Positions 1-11,600 of a stretch of DNA of 64,000 nt are shown here, piece by piece. Position numbers and translations under genes: made by a program. This DNA comes from Candidatus Tokpelaia sp. GTDB lineage: Bacteria > Pseudomonadota > Alphaproteobacteria > Rhizobiales > Rhizobiaceae. Within the stretch, counting starts at the first letter, position 1. Each line of letters starts with the position of its first letter. The notes under the pieces were generated by a model, which made no database searches, was not told the origin of the DNA, and worked only from the letters and a program-made list of their open reading frames with translations. Location: the NCBI RefSeq assembly GCF_008636115.1, contig NZ_QLZD01000033.1, positions 1 to 64,000 of the forward strand, read 5' to 3'.

Positions 1-144
1 CAGTTGGTGCGGGTATAGTCTCCAGGATTATAGAATAGGTTTGAGTGCTCAAGGCAGGGCAGCTAAACAGGCTGCCCGTGCCGGGAGGCTTAATCTCGTT
101 CCCGTTTGCACTTTATTATGGGGGTATCCTTCATATGCGGCTCT

Positions 145-220
145 AGGGGTATAGCTCAGTTGGTAGAGCGACGGTCTCCAAAACCGTAGGTCGCGGGTTC
201 GACCCCTGCTGCCCCTGCCA
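145..220 (+). tRNA. trnW: tRNA-Trp (CCA anticodon)
   Basis: A 76-nt cloverleaf with encoded CCA end. The acceptor stem AGGGGTA pairs with TGCCCCT, the D arm and T arm (GGTTCGACCC) are normal, and the anticodon loop carries CCA between CGG and CCG stem bases. A tRNA-Trp just upstream of secE-nusG is the usual bacterial arrangement and supports the call. Confidence 0.95.
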
Positions 221-516
221 TGAGATTGCGGCCTGTTATGCGGGATTAGAGTGAAGATAAAGCGTGTCAAGGGGGTGGGATTGTGGTTTGTAATGAATAG
301 CTGTGGATTTGCCGTTAATAGGTTTATTGGCTGTAGATTTTGCGTTAAATAGTGCTAATCTGGGAATATTGTGTGAGGGGCTTGCTTTTCTTTAAATGAT
401 AGTCTATTTTGCGCCCCTGATGTGTGGATTTGTGTTTTTGCGTCATATTTGGCGCCTTGTTTGAAGGAGTGCGCGCTTATGGGGTGTCTCCTGTAATTTG
501 TGCGGAAGGTATATTT

Positions 517-723
517 GTGGCAAAAACCAGTCCCATTACATTTTTTCGGCAGGTTCGTGCCGAAATGGCAAAGGTAACCTGGCCTACACGCCGTGAAACC
601 TGGGTTTCTACGGTTATGGTCGTAATTATGGTTATTTTGGCGGCTTTGTTTTTGTTTGTGGCAGATTGGATTATCTCATCGGTTTTGGGGTGGGGAATAA
701 ATTATTTGGGCAGCTTGTTCTGA
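517..723 (+). CDS. secE: SecE, preprotein translocase subunit
   Basis: A 68-residue inner-membrane protein, the small essential subunit that clamps SecY in the Sec translocon. The sequence has the family's short cytoplasmic amphipathic helix with the signature AEMAKVTWPTRRET, followed by a single hydrophobic transmembrane segment. I chose the GTG at 517 (MAKTSPITFFRQV) because it follows a GGAAGG ribosome-binding site and gives the usual alphaproteobacterial length; the frame is open further upstream, but that part has no SecE character. It sits between tRNA-Trp and nusG, its standard neighbours, and is probably cotranscribed with nusG 37 bp downstream. Confidence 0.93.
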   Translation: MAKTSPITFFRQVRAEMAKVTWPTRRETWVSTVMVVIMVILAALFLFVADWIISSVLGWGINYLGSLF

Positions 724-760
724 TAAGCTTTTGTTTCAATATTTTGGCAAAGGGAAAGCG

Positions 761-1294
761 GTGGCATTTCGTTGGTATATCGTTCAGGCTTATTCAAATT
801 TTGAGAAAAAAGTGGCCGAAGCAATAGAGAAGGAGGCGGAGCGTAAGGGGCTGTCTGATTATTTTGAACAGATTCTGGTTCCGACTGAAAAATTTGTTGA
901 GGTTCGGCGTGGACGCAAAGTGGATTCGGAGCGCAAATTTTTTCCTGGATATGTTCTTGTCCGCGCCAATTTGACCGATGACGTCTTTCATTTGATAAAA
1001 AATACGCCGAGAGTAGCGGGATTTCTGGGTTCCGATTCCAGGCCTGTGCCGGTTTCAGACAGCGAAGTGAAATCGATTCTTAATCAGGTGAAAGATGGAG
1101 CAGACAGGCCGAAACCGTCTATTTCTTTTGATATTGGTGAGCAGGTTCGGGTTGCCGATGGGCCTTTTGCTTCTTTCAACGGTGTTGTTCAGGAAGTGGA
1201 AGAAGAACGGGCAAGACTTAAGGTGGAAGTTTCTATTTTTGGGCGGGCAACGCCGGTGGAGCTGGAGTTTAATCAGGTAGAAAAAATCCGCTGA
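761..1294 (+). CDS. nusG: Transcription antitermination factor NusG
   Basis: A 177-residue NusG. The N-terminal NGN domain starts RWYIVQAYSNFEKKVAEAI and contains the FFPGYVLV core that contacts RNA polymerase. The C-terminal KOW domain includes the stretch GEQVRVADGPFASFNGVVQEV. NusG suppresses pausing and links RNA polymerase to Rho or the ribosome. The frame is open from a TTG at 731, but the GTG at 761 follows AAGGGAAAG and gives the canonical length, so I prefer it. It lies directly after secE, as in most bacteria. Confidence 0.94.
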   Translation: MAFRWYIVQAYSNFEKKVAEAIEKEAERKGLSDYFEQILVPTEKFVEVRRGRKVDSERKFFPGYVLVRANLTDDVFHLIKNTPRVAGFLGSDSRPVPVSDSEVKSILNQVKDGADRPKPSISFDIGEQVRVADGPFASFNGVVQEVEEERARLKVEVSIFGRATPVELEFNQVEKIR

Positions 1295-1502
1295 TAATCC
1301 GGATTAGGCAATATGTGCTTTTAGAGGGTATTTCACTCTCTAAATGAAGAGGTCTTGTGGCCTCTGTGTGATAGGCGGGAGAAACAGTGAAAACTAGCCG
1401 TTTGCTGTTTCGCACCGCCTACTGCGTGGTTGATGCTGAATTTTCTGTTTGTATCAACAAAGTTAAGCTGTTGTTTAGGCAATATAGTAAAGGCAGGTTA
1501 TA

Positions 1503-1931
1503 ATGGCTAAAAAGATTGCAGGCCAGTTAAAATTGCAAGTGCCCGCGGCTGCGGCAAATCCTTCTCCGCCGATCGGCCCTGCTTTGGGCCAGCGGGGCAT
1601 TAATATTATGGAATTTTGCAAGGCGTTTAATGCTGCTACGCAAGAAATGGAGAAAGGTTCGCCTGTTCCTGTTCTCATTACCTATTATCAGGATAAATCC
1701 TTCACTTTTGTCATGAAAACGCCGCCCGTTTCTTATTTTCTCAAAAAAGAGGCGAAATTGAAGAGCGGCTCAAAAGAGCCGGGCAAAGTGAGCGCCGGCA
1801 GTATTGGTCGTGATAAAATTCGCATTATTGCCGAAGCTAAAATGAAAGACCTCAATGCCAATAATATTGAAGCAGCAATGCTGATGGTTGAGGGTTCGGC
1901 ACGTTCAATGGGATTGCAGGTAGTGGATTGA
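1503..1931 (+). CDS. rplK: 50S ribosomal protein L11
   Basis: A 142-residue L11, which binds the GTPase-associated region of 23S rRNA and takes part in factor binding and the stringent response. The N-terminal domain has the conserved proline-rich stretch [19 protein letters not shown] near residues 16-34. The C-terminal RNA-binding domain includes [17 protein letters not shown]. The ATG at 1503 follows AAAGGCAGG. A 208-bp leader separates it from nusG and contains an inverted repeat (TTTAGAG/CTCTAAA near 1320-1344). Translation of rplA starts 5 bp after its stop, so the two are cotranslated. Confidence 0.96.
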   Translation: MAKKIAGQLKLQVPAAAANPSPPIGPALGQRGINIMEFCKAFNAATQEMEKGSPVPVLITYYQDKSFTFVMKTPPVSYFLKKEAKLKSGSKEPGKVSAGSIGRDKIRIIAEAKMKDLNANNIEAAMLMVEGSARSMGLQVVD

Positions 1932-1935
1932 GATT

Positions 1936-2634
1936 ATGGCAAAATTTGCAAAAAGACTTCAGAAAATCCGCGAGGGTGTTGACAGAAACAGGCTTTATTC
2001 CCTGAATGAGGCGGTCTCTTTGGTCAGGGATCGTGCTGTTGCCAAATTTGATGAAACTATTGAAGTTGCAATGAATTTGGGTGTTGATGCGCGTCATGCC
2101 GATCAAATGGTGCGCGGTGTGGTTAATCTGCCGAATGGAACAGGGCGCTCTATCCGGGTTGCTGTTTTCGCTCGCGGCGACAAAGCTGATGAAGCAAAAG
2201 CAGCCGGTGCTGATATTATCGGGGCGGAAGATTTGTTCGAGAATATTAATAGCGGTAAAATTGACTTTGATCGTTGTATCGCCACTCCTGACATGATGCC
2301 TTTGGTTGGACGCCTGGGTAAAATTCTGGGGCCGCGCGGTATGATGCCTAATCCCAAAGTCGGGACGGTGACGCCTGATATTGCTGCTGCCGTCAAGGCT
2401 TCCAAGGGTGGTGCCGTAGAATTCCGGGTAGAAAAAGCGGGTATTATCCATGCCGGTATTGGTAAAGCCTCTTTCGGTGTTGAGAAACTGGTTGAAAATA
2501 TTCGCGCTTTTGCCGAAGCGGTTATTAAGGCCAAACCTGCCGGTGCCAAAGGCGAATATGTCAAACGCATTGCAGTTTCGTCTACTATGGGGATTGGTGT
2601 CAAAATTGATGTCGGGTCAGTCCGTTCTGCCTGA
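1936..2634 (+). CDS. rplA: 50S ribosomal protein L1
   Basis: A 232-residue L1, which binds the mobile L1 stalk of 23S rRNA and in many bacteria represses its own L11-L1 operon by binding the mRNA leader. The sequence shows the family hallmark [17 protein letters not shown] in the middle and a normal C-terminal lobe ending near [13 protein letters not shown]. Length matches the family. It starts 4 bp after the rplK stop. A 345-bp gap follows before rplJ. Confidence 0.96.
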   Translation: MAKFAKRLQKIREGVDRNRLYSLNEAVSLVRDRAVAKFDETIEVAMNLGVDARHADQMVRGVVNLPNGTGRSIRVAVFARGDKADEAKAAGADIIGAEDLFENINSGKIDFDRCIATPDMMPLVGRLGKILGPRGMMPNPKVGTVTPDIAAAVKASKGGAVEFRVEKAGIIHAGIGKASFGVEKLVENIRAFAEAVIKAKPAGAKGEYVKRIAVSSTMGIGVKIDVGSVRSA

Positions 2635-2979
2635 TTCCGGTTTGTGTCGGATTTTTTCGGCGCAAAATGAGATTGTTTGCCGCTATAAGCGGGAAACTGC
2701 CTGTTCGGGCGCAAGCCTGAAAAAGTCGGGAGCAATCCTGACAATCCTGTCCGAGATTGCTGGTGATGCTTGCATCTTAAAAATGAAAACCCGCATGAGA
2801 CTGGGGAAAACATAAAGCCTTTTCTTGAAAAGGACATGAAGTTTGAACCTGATATGTTACTTTCTCTGTGTCCTGCACATAGAAGGGGACAGGAGTTGAG
2901 AGCGGTTCTGCAAGCTGTTTTGCGGGGCTGAGTGAAACCCGGCAGATTGGGTTGCCAATCTGCCAAATGGAGAGAGACA
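2635..2979 (+). promoter_or_regulatory. rplA-rplJ intergenic leader, probable L10 leader
   Basis: A 345-bp gap with no convincing gene. It contains several short inverted repeats, for example TGTCC.../GGACA around 2871-2892. In most bacteria this spot upstream of rplJL carries the L10(L12)4-binding leader RNA and often a promoter. I assign the role by position and hairpin richness only; the L10 consensus fold was not verified. Confidence 0.45.
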
Positions 2980-3498
2980 GTGGATAAAGCGGAAAAACGC
3001 GAATTTGTCACATGGCTCAATGGGACTTTGAAAGAGTCCGGTTCGGTTGTTGTGGCGCATTATTCGGGTCTCACCGTCGCCCAGATGAATGATCTCAGGG
3101 TCAAGATGCGTGCGGTTGGCGGTTCCGTTAAAGTCGCGAAAAACCGCCTTGCCAAAATCGCTCTTCAGGGCACAGAGGCTGCAACAATCGCTGATTTGTT
3201 TAAAGGGCAAACAGTGATTGCCTATTCTTCTGATCCGGTTGCGGCGCCAAAAATCGCCGTAGATTTCGCCAGGCTTAACGATAGACTCGTTATTCTTGGC
3301 GGCGCAATGGGCTCTTCCAGTTTGAATGCGGAAGGTGTGAAGGCTTTGGCCTCCTTGCCTTCTCTGGACGAATTGCGAGCAAAACTGGTGGCTATGGTTT
3401 CTACCCCGGCTACACGCATTGCGCAAATTGCCATTGCTCCCGCCGGCCAGCTGGCGCGGGTTATCGGTGCTTATGCCCGGAAGAGCGAAGCGGCTTAA
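2980..3498 (+). CDS. rplJ: 50S ribosomal protein L10
   Basis: A 172-residue L10, the base of the L7/L12 stalk that recruits translation factors. The start is GTG at 2980 after GGAGAGA ([14 protein letters not shown]); this N-terminus and length are typical of Hyphomicrobiales L10. The conserved region [18 protein letters not shown] and the motif [12 protein letters not shown] are present. The frame is open 48 bp upstream but without similarity. It is followed after 51 bp by rplL, its stalk partner, and L10 probably represses translation of both genes through the leader upstream. Confidence 0.95.
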   Translation: MDKAEKREFVTWLNGTLKESGSVVVAHYSGLTVAQMNDLRVKMRAVGGSVKVAKNRLAKIALQGTEAATIADLFKGQTVIAYSSDPVAAPKIAVDFARLNDRLVILGGAMGSSSLNAEGVKALASLPSLDELRAKLVAMVSTPATRIAQIAIAPAGQLARVIGAYARKSEAA

Positions 3499-3549
3499 GG
3501 TCGTTTCTTGTAATGTTTGAACTTTGTGTTATATGTGAGGAATATGAAT

Positions 3550-3927
3550 ATGGCTGATCTTGAAAAGATCGTTGAGACTCTTTCAACTTTGACTGTTCTG
3601 GAAGCTGCAGAATTGTCTAAAATGCTGGAAGATAAATGGGGCGTTTCTGCTGCTGCTCCGGTGGCTGTTGCTGCTGCTCCCGGCGCTGCTGCCGGTGCTG
3701 CTGCTGTCGAAGAAAAGACAGAATTTGATGTTATTCTGGTTGAAGGCGGTGCGCAGAAGATCAATGTGATTAAGGAAGTTCGCGCTATTACCGGTCTTGG
3801 TTTGAAAGAAGCCAAGGATCTGGTCGAAGCTGCTCCTAAAGCCGTTAAAGAGGCTATTGCCAAGGACGAAGCCGAAAAAATCAAGGCTCAGCTGGAAGGT
3901 GCGGGTGCCAAGGTTGAACTTAAATAA
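3550..3927 (+). CDS. rplL: 50S ribosomal protein L7/L12
   Basis: A 125-residue stalk protein. The N-terminal dimerisation domain ([19 protein letters not shown]) is followed by an alanine-rich hinge at about residues 35-55. The C-terminal domain that contacts elongation factors includes [20 protein letters not shown]. Two ATGs six bases apart (3544, 3550) follow GAGG; I prefer 3550 because the family begins MADL. It forms a unit with rplJ. Confidence 0.95.
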   Translation: MADLEKIVETLSTLTVLEAAELSKMLEDKWGVSAAAPVAVAAAPGAAAGAAAVEEKTEFDVILVEGGAQKINVIKEVRAITGLGLKEAKDLVEAAPKAVKEAIAKDEAEKIKAQLEGAGAKVELK

Positions 3928-4358
3928 TTTCGTTTGAGTTTTCTGCTTTAAGACATGAGGCGCTTCTCGAAATGGGATTTGCCGTTGCAAATTGTGAGAG
4001 AATGCTCCGTTCATATATGGTTGAATCCGTTTAATATGCCGCATAATAATCGGCAATTATAGTTTGGGGGAGATTTGGCCGTAGTGAATTTATACTCTGA
4101 TGATGGCTCATTTTCCGGTGGTTTATTGCTGCCGGGAAATGGGTTTGGTTGTTTTGAAGGGGATAAAAGAATTTGCAGATTTTCCTGATTGTGCCGCTAT
4201 GTGTTTGGGGCCGGTAAAATACAAGGGGAGTCTGATACGGTTTTGCATGGATTGCGGGCTTTGGGAACAAAGTTCCATATCCGGGAGATGCTGATGAAAA
4301 TCAGCAAACGGAAGCGGTTCCGGCGCAATTATCTGTCGGAAGAAAAGATCAAGGATCA
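3928..4358 (+). other. rplL-rpoB intergenic region
   Basis: A 431-bp stretch without a credible gene; the short open frames here look random and have no ribosome-binding sites. In many bacteria this gap holds an attenuator or RNase processing site that sets the ribosomal-protein to polymerase ratio. I see no clear T-tailed hairpin, so nothing more specific can be called. Confidence 0.5.
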
Positions 4359-7300
4359 ATGATGGCTCAGACCCTTTCATTCAATGGTCGTAAGCGCGTG
4401 CGCAAATTTTTTGGCAGAATCCCCGAAGTGGCGGAAATGCCTAATCTTATTGAAGTGCAAAAGGCTTCCTATGATCAATTTCTGATGATGGAGGAGCCGG
4501 CAGGAGGGCGCCCGGACGAAGGCTTGCAAACAGTCTTTAAATCCGTCTTCCCGATTACGGATTTTGCCGGGACGTCCATGCTTGAATTTGTCCGTTATGA
4601 GTTTGATGCGCCGAAATTTGATGTGGAAGAATGCCGCCAGCGTGATCTGACTTATGCTGCGCCTTTAAAAGTTACCCTGCGCCTCATTGTTTTTGATATT
4701 GATGAAGATACAGGGGCAAAATCTATTAAAGACATTAAAGAGCAAGATGTCTATATGGGCGATATGCCGCTAATGACAGAAAATGCGACTTTTATTGTCA
4801 ACGGCACTGAGCGGGTTATTGTCTCGCAAATGCACCGCTCTCCCGGTGTTTTCTTTGATCACGATAAAGGCAAATCTCATTCTTCTGGCAAGTTGCTTTT
4901 TGCTTCGCGTATTATTCCCTATCGCGGTTCATGGCTGGATATTGAGTTTGACGCCAAGGATATTGTTTATGTCCGCATTGATCGCCGCCGGAAGATTCCG
5001 GTCACCAGCTTCCTGATGGCGCTGGGAATGGACGGACAGGAAATATTGTCCACTTATTACAAGACGTTGACTTATGCCCGAAGCGGCAAAGAATGGCGTA
5101 TTCCATATTCACCTGAGCGTTTTAAAGGTGTGAAGCTTGTTGCCGATATTATTGATGCCGATACGGGTGAAGTTGCGGCAGAAGCTGGGCGCAAGCTGAC
5201 AGCGCGCGCCGCCAGACAACTGGCAGAAAAAGGTCTGAAGGCTATTAAAGCGACAGATGAGGATCTTTTCGGTCTTTATCTGGCGGAAGATGTTGTCAAT
5301 TACGAGACTGGTGAAATTTATCTTGAAGCCGGTGATGAAATTGACGAAAATGCGCTGAAGGTTTTGACTGAAATCGGCATAGACGAGATTAAGCTGCTGG
5401 ATATTGATCATGTCAATGTCGGCGCTTATATTCGCAATAGTCTGGCTATTGACAAAAATGAGAGCCGTCAAGACGCTTTATTTGATATTTACCGTGTTAT
5501 GCGTCCGGGTGAGCCGCCGATTATGGAAACGGCCGAGGCCATGTTCCAGTCACTGTTTTTTGATTCCGAGCGCTATGATTTGTCGGCTGTCGGCCGCGTT
5601 AAAATGAATATTCGCTTAGGGCTTGATTGCCCCGATACAGTGCGGATTTTGCGCAAGGAAGATATTATTGCCGTTATTAAAATGCTGGTTGAGCTGCGTG
5701 ACGGCCGCGGTGAAGTTGACGATATTGATAATTTGGGCAATCGCCGTGTCCGTTCAGTCGGCGAATTGATGGAAAATCAATATCGCATTGGTCTGTTGCG
5801 TATGGAACGTGCCATTAAAGAGCGCATGTCTTCGGTTGAGATTGATACAGTCATGCCGCAGGATTTAATCAATGCCAAACCCGCAGCGGCGGCAGTGCGC
5901 GAATTTTTCGGCTCGTCACAATTATCGCAATTTATGGATCAGACCAATCCGCTGTCGGAAATCACCCATAAGCGCCGGCTTTCTGCTTTGGGGCCGGGCG
6001 GTTTGACGCGGGAGCGCGCCGGTTTTGAGGTGCGCGATGTGCACCCCACGCATTATGGCCGTATCTGCCCGATTGAAACGCCGGAAGGGCCGAATATCGG
6101 TCTTATCAATTCGCTGGCTACTTTTGCCCGTGTCAATAAATATGGTTTTATTGAGAGTCCTTACCGCAAAATTACCGGCGGCAAGGTTACAAATGAAGTT
6201 GTTTATCTTTCGGCAATGGAAGAATCCAGACATTATGTGGCGCAGGCCAATTCGCTCATGGACGGCAGCAATAATCTGACGGAAGATTTTGTTGTCTGCC
6301 GCCATGCCGGCGAAGTGTTAATGGCACCGCGCGATCAGATTGATTTAATGGACGTCTCGCCCAAGCAGCTTGTTTCTGTGGCGGCGGCTCTTATCCCGTT
6401 CCTTGAAAATGACGATGCCAATCGGGCCTTGATGGGGTCAAACATGCAGCGTCAGGCTGTGCCGCTGGTGCGAACCGAAGCGCCATTTGTCGGCACAGGT
6501 ATGGAACCGGTTGTCGCTCGCGATTCCGGTGCTGCTATTGCGGCCAGGCGCAGCGGCGTTGTTGATCAGGTTGATGCAACGCGTATTGTTATCCGCGCGA
6601 CAGAAGATATTGAATCGGCAAAAACCGGTGTGGATATTTATAGATTGCAAAAATTCCAGCGCTCCAATCAATCAACCTGTATCAATCAGCGCCCGCTGGT
6701 GCATGTTGGCGATATGATTCAGAAAGGTGATATTATTGCTGACGGGCCTTCAACCGATTTGGGCGATCTGGCTTTGGGGCGCAATGTTCTGGTCGCCTTC
6801 ATGCCGTGGAACGGCTATAATTATGAAGATTCCATTCTGCTTTCAGAGCGGATTGTCGCTGACGATGTTTTCACCTCCATTCATATTGAAGAATTTGAGG
6901 TAGCGGCGCGCGATACCAAATTGGGGCCGGAAGATATTACCCGCGATATTCCCAATGTTTCGGAAGAAGCGCTGAAAAATCTTGATGAAGCCGGTATTGT
7001 CTATATTGGTGCCGAAGTGCAGCCGGGTGATATTCTTGTCGGCAAAATTACACCGAAAGGCGAAAGCCCAATGACGCCGGAAGAGAAGCTGCTGCGCGCC
7101 ATTTTTGGTGAAAAGGCTGCCGATGTGCGCGATACTTCCATGCGTATGCCGCCCGGAACATTTGGCACAGTGGTGGAAGTGCGCGTGTTTAACCGCCACG
7201 GCATTGAAAAAGATGAGCGCGCTATGGCGATTGAGCGGGAGGAAATTGAGCGCCTGGCGAAAGACCGTGATGACGAGCAGTCAATCCTGGATCGCAATAT

Positions 7301-8501
7301 TTACAGCCGCCTGGCAGAAATGCTGGCAGGACGCGCGGCTATTGCCGGGCCGAAAGGTTTCAAGAAAAGCACAAAGCTTGATGCGGCGCTGTTGCAGGAT
7401 TATCCGCGGTCGCAATGGTGGCAGTTTGCCGTTGAAGATGAGGCTTTGCAGGGTAGAATTGAAGCTTTGCGCAACCAGTATGATGAATCCAAAAAGCTGC
7501 TGGAACGCCGCTTTATGGATAAAGTAGAAAAAGTGCAGCGCGGCGATGAAATGCCCCCCGGGGTCATGAAAATGGTCAAGGTTTTTGTCGCGGTCAAGCG
7601 CAAAATCCAGCCGGGCGATAAAATGGCCGGCCGCCACGGCAATAAAGGCGTGGTATCGCGCATTATGCCGGTAGAGGATATGCCTTTTCTGGAAGACGGC
7701 ACCCATGTTGATATTGTGCTCAACCCGTTAGGTGTGCCGAGCCGCATGAATGTCGGCCAGATTCTGGAGACGCATTTGGGCTGGGCCTGCGCCGGCATGG
7801 GGCGGCAGATCGGCGATTTGCTGGAAGCCTATAGGAAGAATGGTGATGTTGCGCCTTTGCGCGGCAAAATTAACGAAATTATCCCGGATAATGATCGTAA
7901 TGAGCCTGTTTCTTCTTATGATGACGACAGTATTCTCCGTCTGGCCGGGCAAATGCGGCATGGTGTTTCCATTGCTACACCGGTTTTTGACGGAGCGCAT
8001 GAAAGCGATATTGATGCGGCTTTGGCAAAAGCGGGTCTGTCTACTTCAGGGCAGGTCGTGCTTTATGACGGTAGAACGGGCGAGGCTTTTGATCGCCAGG
8101 TGACAGTCGGCTATATTTATATGCTGAAACTGCATCATTTGGTCGATGATAAAATCCATGCGCGCTCGATAGGCCCTTATTCGCTGGTGACACAACAGCC
8201 TTTGGGCGGCAAGGCGCAATTTGGCGGCCAGCGTTTTGGCGAAATGGAGGTCTGGGCGCTGGAAGCTTACGGCGCAGCCTATACGTTGCAGGAAATGTTG
8301 ACGGTGAAATCAGATGATGTGGCCGGGCGAACCAAAGTTTACGAGGCTATTGTTCGCGGTGACGACACATTTGAAGCCGGTATTCCTGAGAGCTTCAATG
8401 TGCTGGTCAAGGAAATGCGGTCGCTGGGTCTTGATGTTGAGCTGGACGATACGCGTGAATTGCTGACGCGCAGCGAAACTGCGGCAGAAGCGGTGGAATA
8501 G
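4359..8501 (+). CDS. rpoB: DNA-directed RNA polymerase subunit beta
   Basis: A 1380-residue RNA polymerase beta subunit, the expected alphaproteobacterial length. The rifampicin region is intact near residues 515-580, with [40 protein letters not shown] and the [17 protein letters not shown] stretch. The C-terminal clamp part contains [20 protein letters not shown]. No rifampicin-resistance substitution is obvious in the visible core (Q, D, H and S positions are normal). Two ATGs in tandem open the frame (4359, 4362), after AAGGA. It is followed by rpoC 135 bp downstream. Confidence 0.97.
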   Translation: MMAQTLSFNGRKRVRKFFGRIPEVAEMPNLIEVQKASYDQFLMMEEPAGGRPDEGLQTVFKSVFPITDFAGTSMLEFVRYEFDAPKFDVEECRQRDLTYAAPLKVTLRLIVFDIDEDTGAKSIKDIKEQDVYMGDMPLMTENATFIVNGTERVIVSQMHRSPGVFFDHDKGKSHSSGKLLFASRIIPYRGSWLDIEFDAKDIVYVRIDRRRKIPVTSFLMALGMDGQEILSTYYKTLTYARSGKEWRIPYSPERFKGVKLVADIIDADTGEVAAEAGRKLTARAARQLAEKGLKAIKATDEDLFGLYLAEDVVNYETGEIYLEAGDEIDENALKVLTEIGIDEIKLLDIDHVNVGAYIRNSLAIDKNESRQDALFDIYRVMRPGEPPIMETAEAMFQSLFFDSERYDLSAVGRVKMNIRLGLDCPDTVRILRKEDIIAVIKMLVELRDGRGEVDDIDNLGNRRVRSVGELMENQYRIGLLRMERAIKERMSSVEIDTVMPQDLINAKPAAAAVREFFGSSQLSQFMDQTNPLSEITHKRRLSALGPGGLTRERAGFEVRDVHPTHYGRICPIETPEGPNIGLINSLATFARVNKYGFIESPYRKITGGKVTNEVVYLSAMEESRHYVAQANSLMDGSNNLTEDFVVCRHAGEVLMAPRDQIDLMDVSPKQLVSVAAALIPFLENDDANRALMGSNMQRQAVPLVRTEAPFVGTGMEPVVARDSGAAIAARRSGVVDQVDATRIVIRATEDIESAKTGVDIYRLQKFQRSNQSTCINQRPLVHVGDMIQKGDIIADGPSTDLGDLALGRNVLVAFMPWNGYNYEDSILLSERIVADDVFTSIHIEEFEVAARDTKLGPEDITRDIPNVSEEALKNLDEAGIVYIGAEVQPGDILVGKITPKGESPMTPEEKLLRAIFGEKAADVRDTSMRMPPGTFGTVVEVRVFNRHGIEKDERAMAIEREEIERLAKDRDDEQSILDRNIYSRLAEMLAGRAAIAGPKGFKKSTKLDAALLQDYPRSQWWQFAVEDEALQGRIEALRNQYDESKKLLERRFMDKVEKVQRGDEMPPGVMKMVKVFVAVKRKIQPGDKMAGRHGNKGVVSRIMPVEDMPFLEDGTHVDIVLNPLGVPSRMNVGQILETHLGWACAGMGRQIGDLLEAYRKNGDVAPLRGKINEIIPDNDRNEPVSSYDDDSILRLAGQMRHGVSIATPVFDGAHESDIDAALAKAGLSTSGQVVLYDGRTGEAFDRQVTVGYIYMLKLHHLVDDKIHARSIGPYSLVTQQPLGGKAQFGGQRFGEMEVWALEAYGAAYTLQEMLTVKSDDVAGRTKVYEAIVRGDDTFEAGIPESFNVLVKEMRSLGLDVELDDTRELLTRSETAAEAVE

Positions 8502-8508
8502 CAAAGGA

Positions 8509-8535
8509 GCAAGGCCTTTATGATAAAGGCCTTGC
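8509..8535 (+). terminator. Hairpin between rpoB and rpoC
   Basis: A perfect 12-bp inverted repeat (GCAAGGCCTTTA, loop TGA, TAAAGGCCTTGC) begins 7 bp after the rpoB stop and is followed by only TTTGT. The short T tract suggests a partial terminator, mRNA-stability or RNase III processing hairpin rather than a full terminator, because rpoC follows without an obvious promoter. Confidence 0.55.
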
Positions 8536-8636
8536 TTTGTCACCGCTTTAAGCGATGTTTGGTCTATTACAGGTGAGATGGCACAATCTGGCCATTGCAA
8601 ACGGGCTTTGGATAAAAGCTCTTCAAGGAGAACGGC

Positions 8637-11600
8637 ATGAACCAAGAGGTTATGAATCTTAACCCGCAGACGCCGGCGCAAGCCTTTGATTCTATCCGGA
8701 TTTCTATTGCCAGCCCGGAGAAGATCCTGTCATGGTCTTATGGGGAAATCAAAAAGCCGGAGACTATCAATTACCGCACTTTCAAGCCGGAAAGAGACGG
8801 GCTGTTTTGTGCGCGCATTTTTGGCCCGATCAAGGATTATGAATGCCTGTGCGGCAAATATAAACGCATGAAATATAAAGGCATTATCTGCGAAAAATGC
8901 GGGGTGGAAGTGACCTTGTCACGCGTGCGCCGCGAGCGTATGGGGCATATTGAGCTGGCGGCGCCGGTGGCACATATCTGGTTTTTGAAATCTTTGCCGA
9001 GCCGGATTGCCATGCTGCTGGATATGGCACTGAAAGATATTGAACGGGTTTTGTATTTTGAAAATTATATTGTAACCGAGCCTGGCCTGACGTCGCTGAA
9101 AATGCATCAATTACTGTCGGAAGAAGAATATTTAATGGCAGTTGATGAATTTGGCGAAGATCAGTTTACCGCTATGATTGGTGCTGAAGCGATTTATGAA
9201 ATTCTGGCTGCCATGGAGCTGCCGAAACTGGCTGAAACCTTGCGGGTTGAGCTGGCTGAGACAAGCTCGGATCTCAAGCAGAAAAAGCTGATGAAGCGGC
9301 TGAAAATTGTTGAGAATTTTATGGATTCGGGTAATCGGCCGGAATGGATGATTATGAAAGTAGTGCCGGTCATTCCGCCAGATCTGCGCCCGCTTGTGCC
9401 GCTGGACGGCGGCCGTTTCGCCACTTCCGATCTCAATGATCTCTATCGCCGGGTGATTAACCGCAATAATCGGCTGAAACGATTGATGGAATTGCGAGCG
9501 CCGGGTATTATTATCCGCAATGAAAAGCGCATGTTGCAGGAAGCGGTTGACGCTCTGTTTGATAATGGCCGCCGCGGCCGGGTGATTACCGGCGGCAATC
9601 GCCGCCCGCTAAAATCGCTTTCTGATATGCTGAAGGGCAAGCAGGGGCGCTTCCGCCAGAATTTGCTGGGCAAGCGGGTGGATTATTCCGGCCGGTCGGT
9701 GATTGTGACCGGGCCGGAGCTGAAATTGCACCAATGCGGTTTGCCGAAGAAAATGGCGCTGGAATTGTTCAAGCCGTTTATTTATGCGCGGCTTGACGCC
9801 AAAGGCTATTCTTCTACGGTGAAGCAGGCAAAGAAGCTGGTGGAAAAAGAGCGGCCGGAAGTTTGGGATATTCTCGATGAGGTGATTCGCGAACACCCGG
9901 TTTTGCTGAACCGGGCGCCGACTTTGCACCGCTTGGGTATTCAGGCCTTTGAGCCGATATTGATTGAAGGCAAGGCTATTCACCTGCACCCGCTGGTTTG
10001 CACCGCCTTTAATGCCGATTTTGACGGCGATCAAATGGCGGTTCATGTGCCGCTTTCGCTGGAAGCGCAGTTGGAAGCGCGTGTTTTGATGATGTCGACC
10101 AATAATATTTTGCACCCTGCCAATGGCGCACCGATTATTGTGCCGTCACAAGATATGGTGCTCGGCCTTTATTATTTGTCGATTATGGTGGAAAAAGAGC
10201 CGGGTGAGGGCATGATATTTGCCGATCAGGGTGAGCTGCAGCACGCGCTGGAAAACGGTATTGTCACTTTGCACAGCAAGGTGAAGGGGCGCTATGTTTC
10301 GGTTGATGCGCAGGGCGCGCCGGCAGCCCGGCTTTATGATACTACGCCCGGGCGCATGATTATCGGCGAGTTGCTGCCGAAAAATGTCAATGTGCCGTTT
10401 GATATTGTCAATCAGGAAATGACCAAGAAAAATATTTCCAAATTGATTGATCATGTCTATCGCCATTGCGGCCAGAAAGAGACGGTTGTTTTCTGCGACA
10501 AGATTATGCAGCTTGGCTTTTCTTATGCCTGCCGCGCCGGTATTTCTTTCGGCAAGGACGATATGGTGATACCGGAAACCAAAGCAAAACTGATTGAAGA
10601 AACGGAGGCTTTGGCCAAGGAATATGAGCAGCAATATAATGAAGGCCTGATTACGCAGGGTGAAAAATATAATAAAGTTGTTGATGCCTGGGGCAAATGC
10701 ACGGATCGTATTGCCGAAGAAATGATGAAAGGTATTCAGGCGGTCAAATTTGACCCGGAGACAGGCCGGCAATTACCGATGAATTCCATTTATATGATGT
10801 CGCATTCCGGCGCGCGCGGTTCTGCCAATCAGATGAAACAACTGGCCGGCATGCGCGGCCTGATGGCAAAACCTTCGGGCGAAATTATTGAGACGCCGAT
10901 TATTTCCAATTTTAAGGAAGGTCTGACCGTGAATGAGTATTTCAACTCTACGCACGGGGCGCGGAAAGGCCTGGCCGATACGGCGCTTAAAACTGCTAAT
11001 TCCGGTTATTTGACCCGCCGTCTGGTTGATGTGGCGCAAGATGCGATTATTTCAGAAGTTGATTGCGGCACGGATAAGGGCCTGACCATGCAGGCTATTG
11101 TTGATGTCGGGCAGATTGTTGCCTCATTGGGGCAGCGTATTCTCGGCCGCACGGCGCTGTTTGATATTTTGCACCCGGTTTCCGGCGCTGTTATTGTCGA
11201 AGGCGGCCGTATGATTGAAGAGGCTGATGTCGCAGTAATTGAGAAAGTCGGTATTCAGTCGGTGCAGATTCGCTCAGCCTTGACCTGCGAAACGCGCATT
11301 GGCGTTTGCGCCAAATGTTACGGGCGTGATCTGGCGCGCGGCACGCCGGTTAATCAGGGTGAGGCTGTCGGCGTGATTGCGGCGCAATCTATCGGTGAGC
11401 CGGGCACGCAGTTAACCATGCGCACTTTCCACCTTGGCGGCACGGCACAAGTGGTGGATTCCTCTTATCTCGAGGCCTCTTATGAAGGGGTGATTGAGCT
11501 GAAAAACCGCAATGTAGTGCGCGATTCGGAAGGGCATTTGGTGGTTATGGGGCGCAATATGTCGGTTCTTATCAAAGATGAAGCCGGCAAAGAGCGTTCC

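Noticed and set aside
2103-3020. 305-codon reverse-strand frame over rplA and rplJ
   Set aside because: Antisense shadow of conserved ribosomal protein genes with no ribosome-binding site.
4100-4294. 64-codon frame in the rplL-rpoB gap
   Set aside because: No ribosome-binding site, random composition, and several alternative frames of equal quality.
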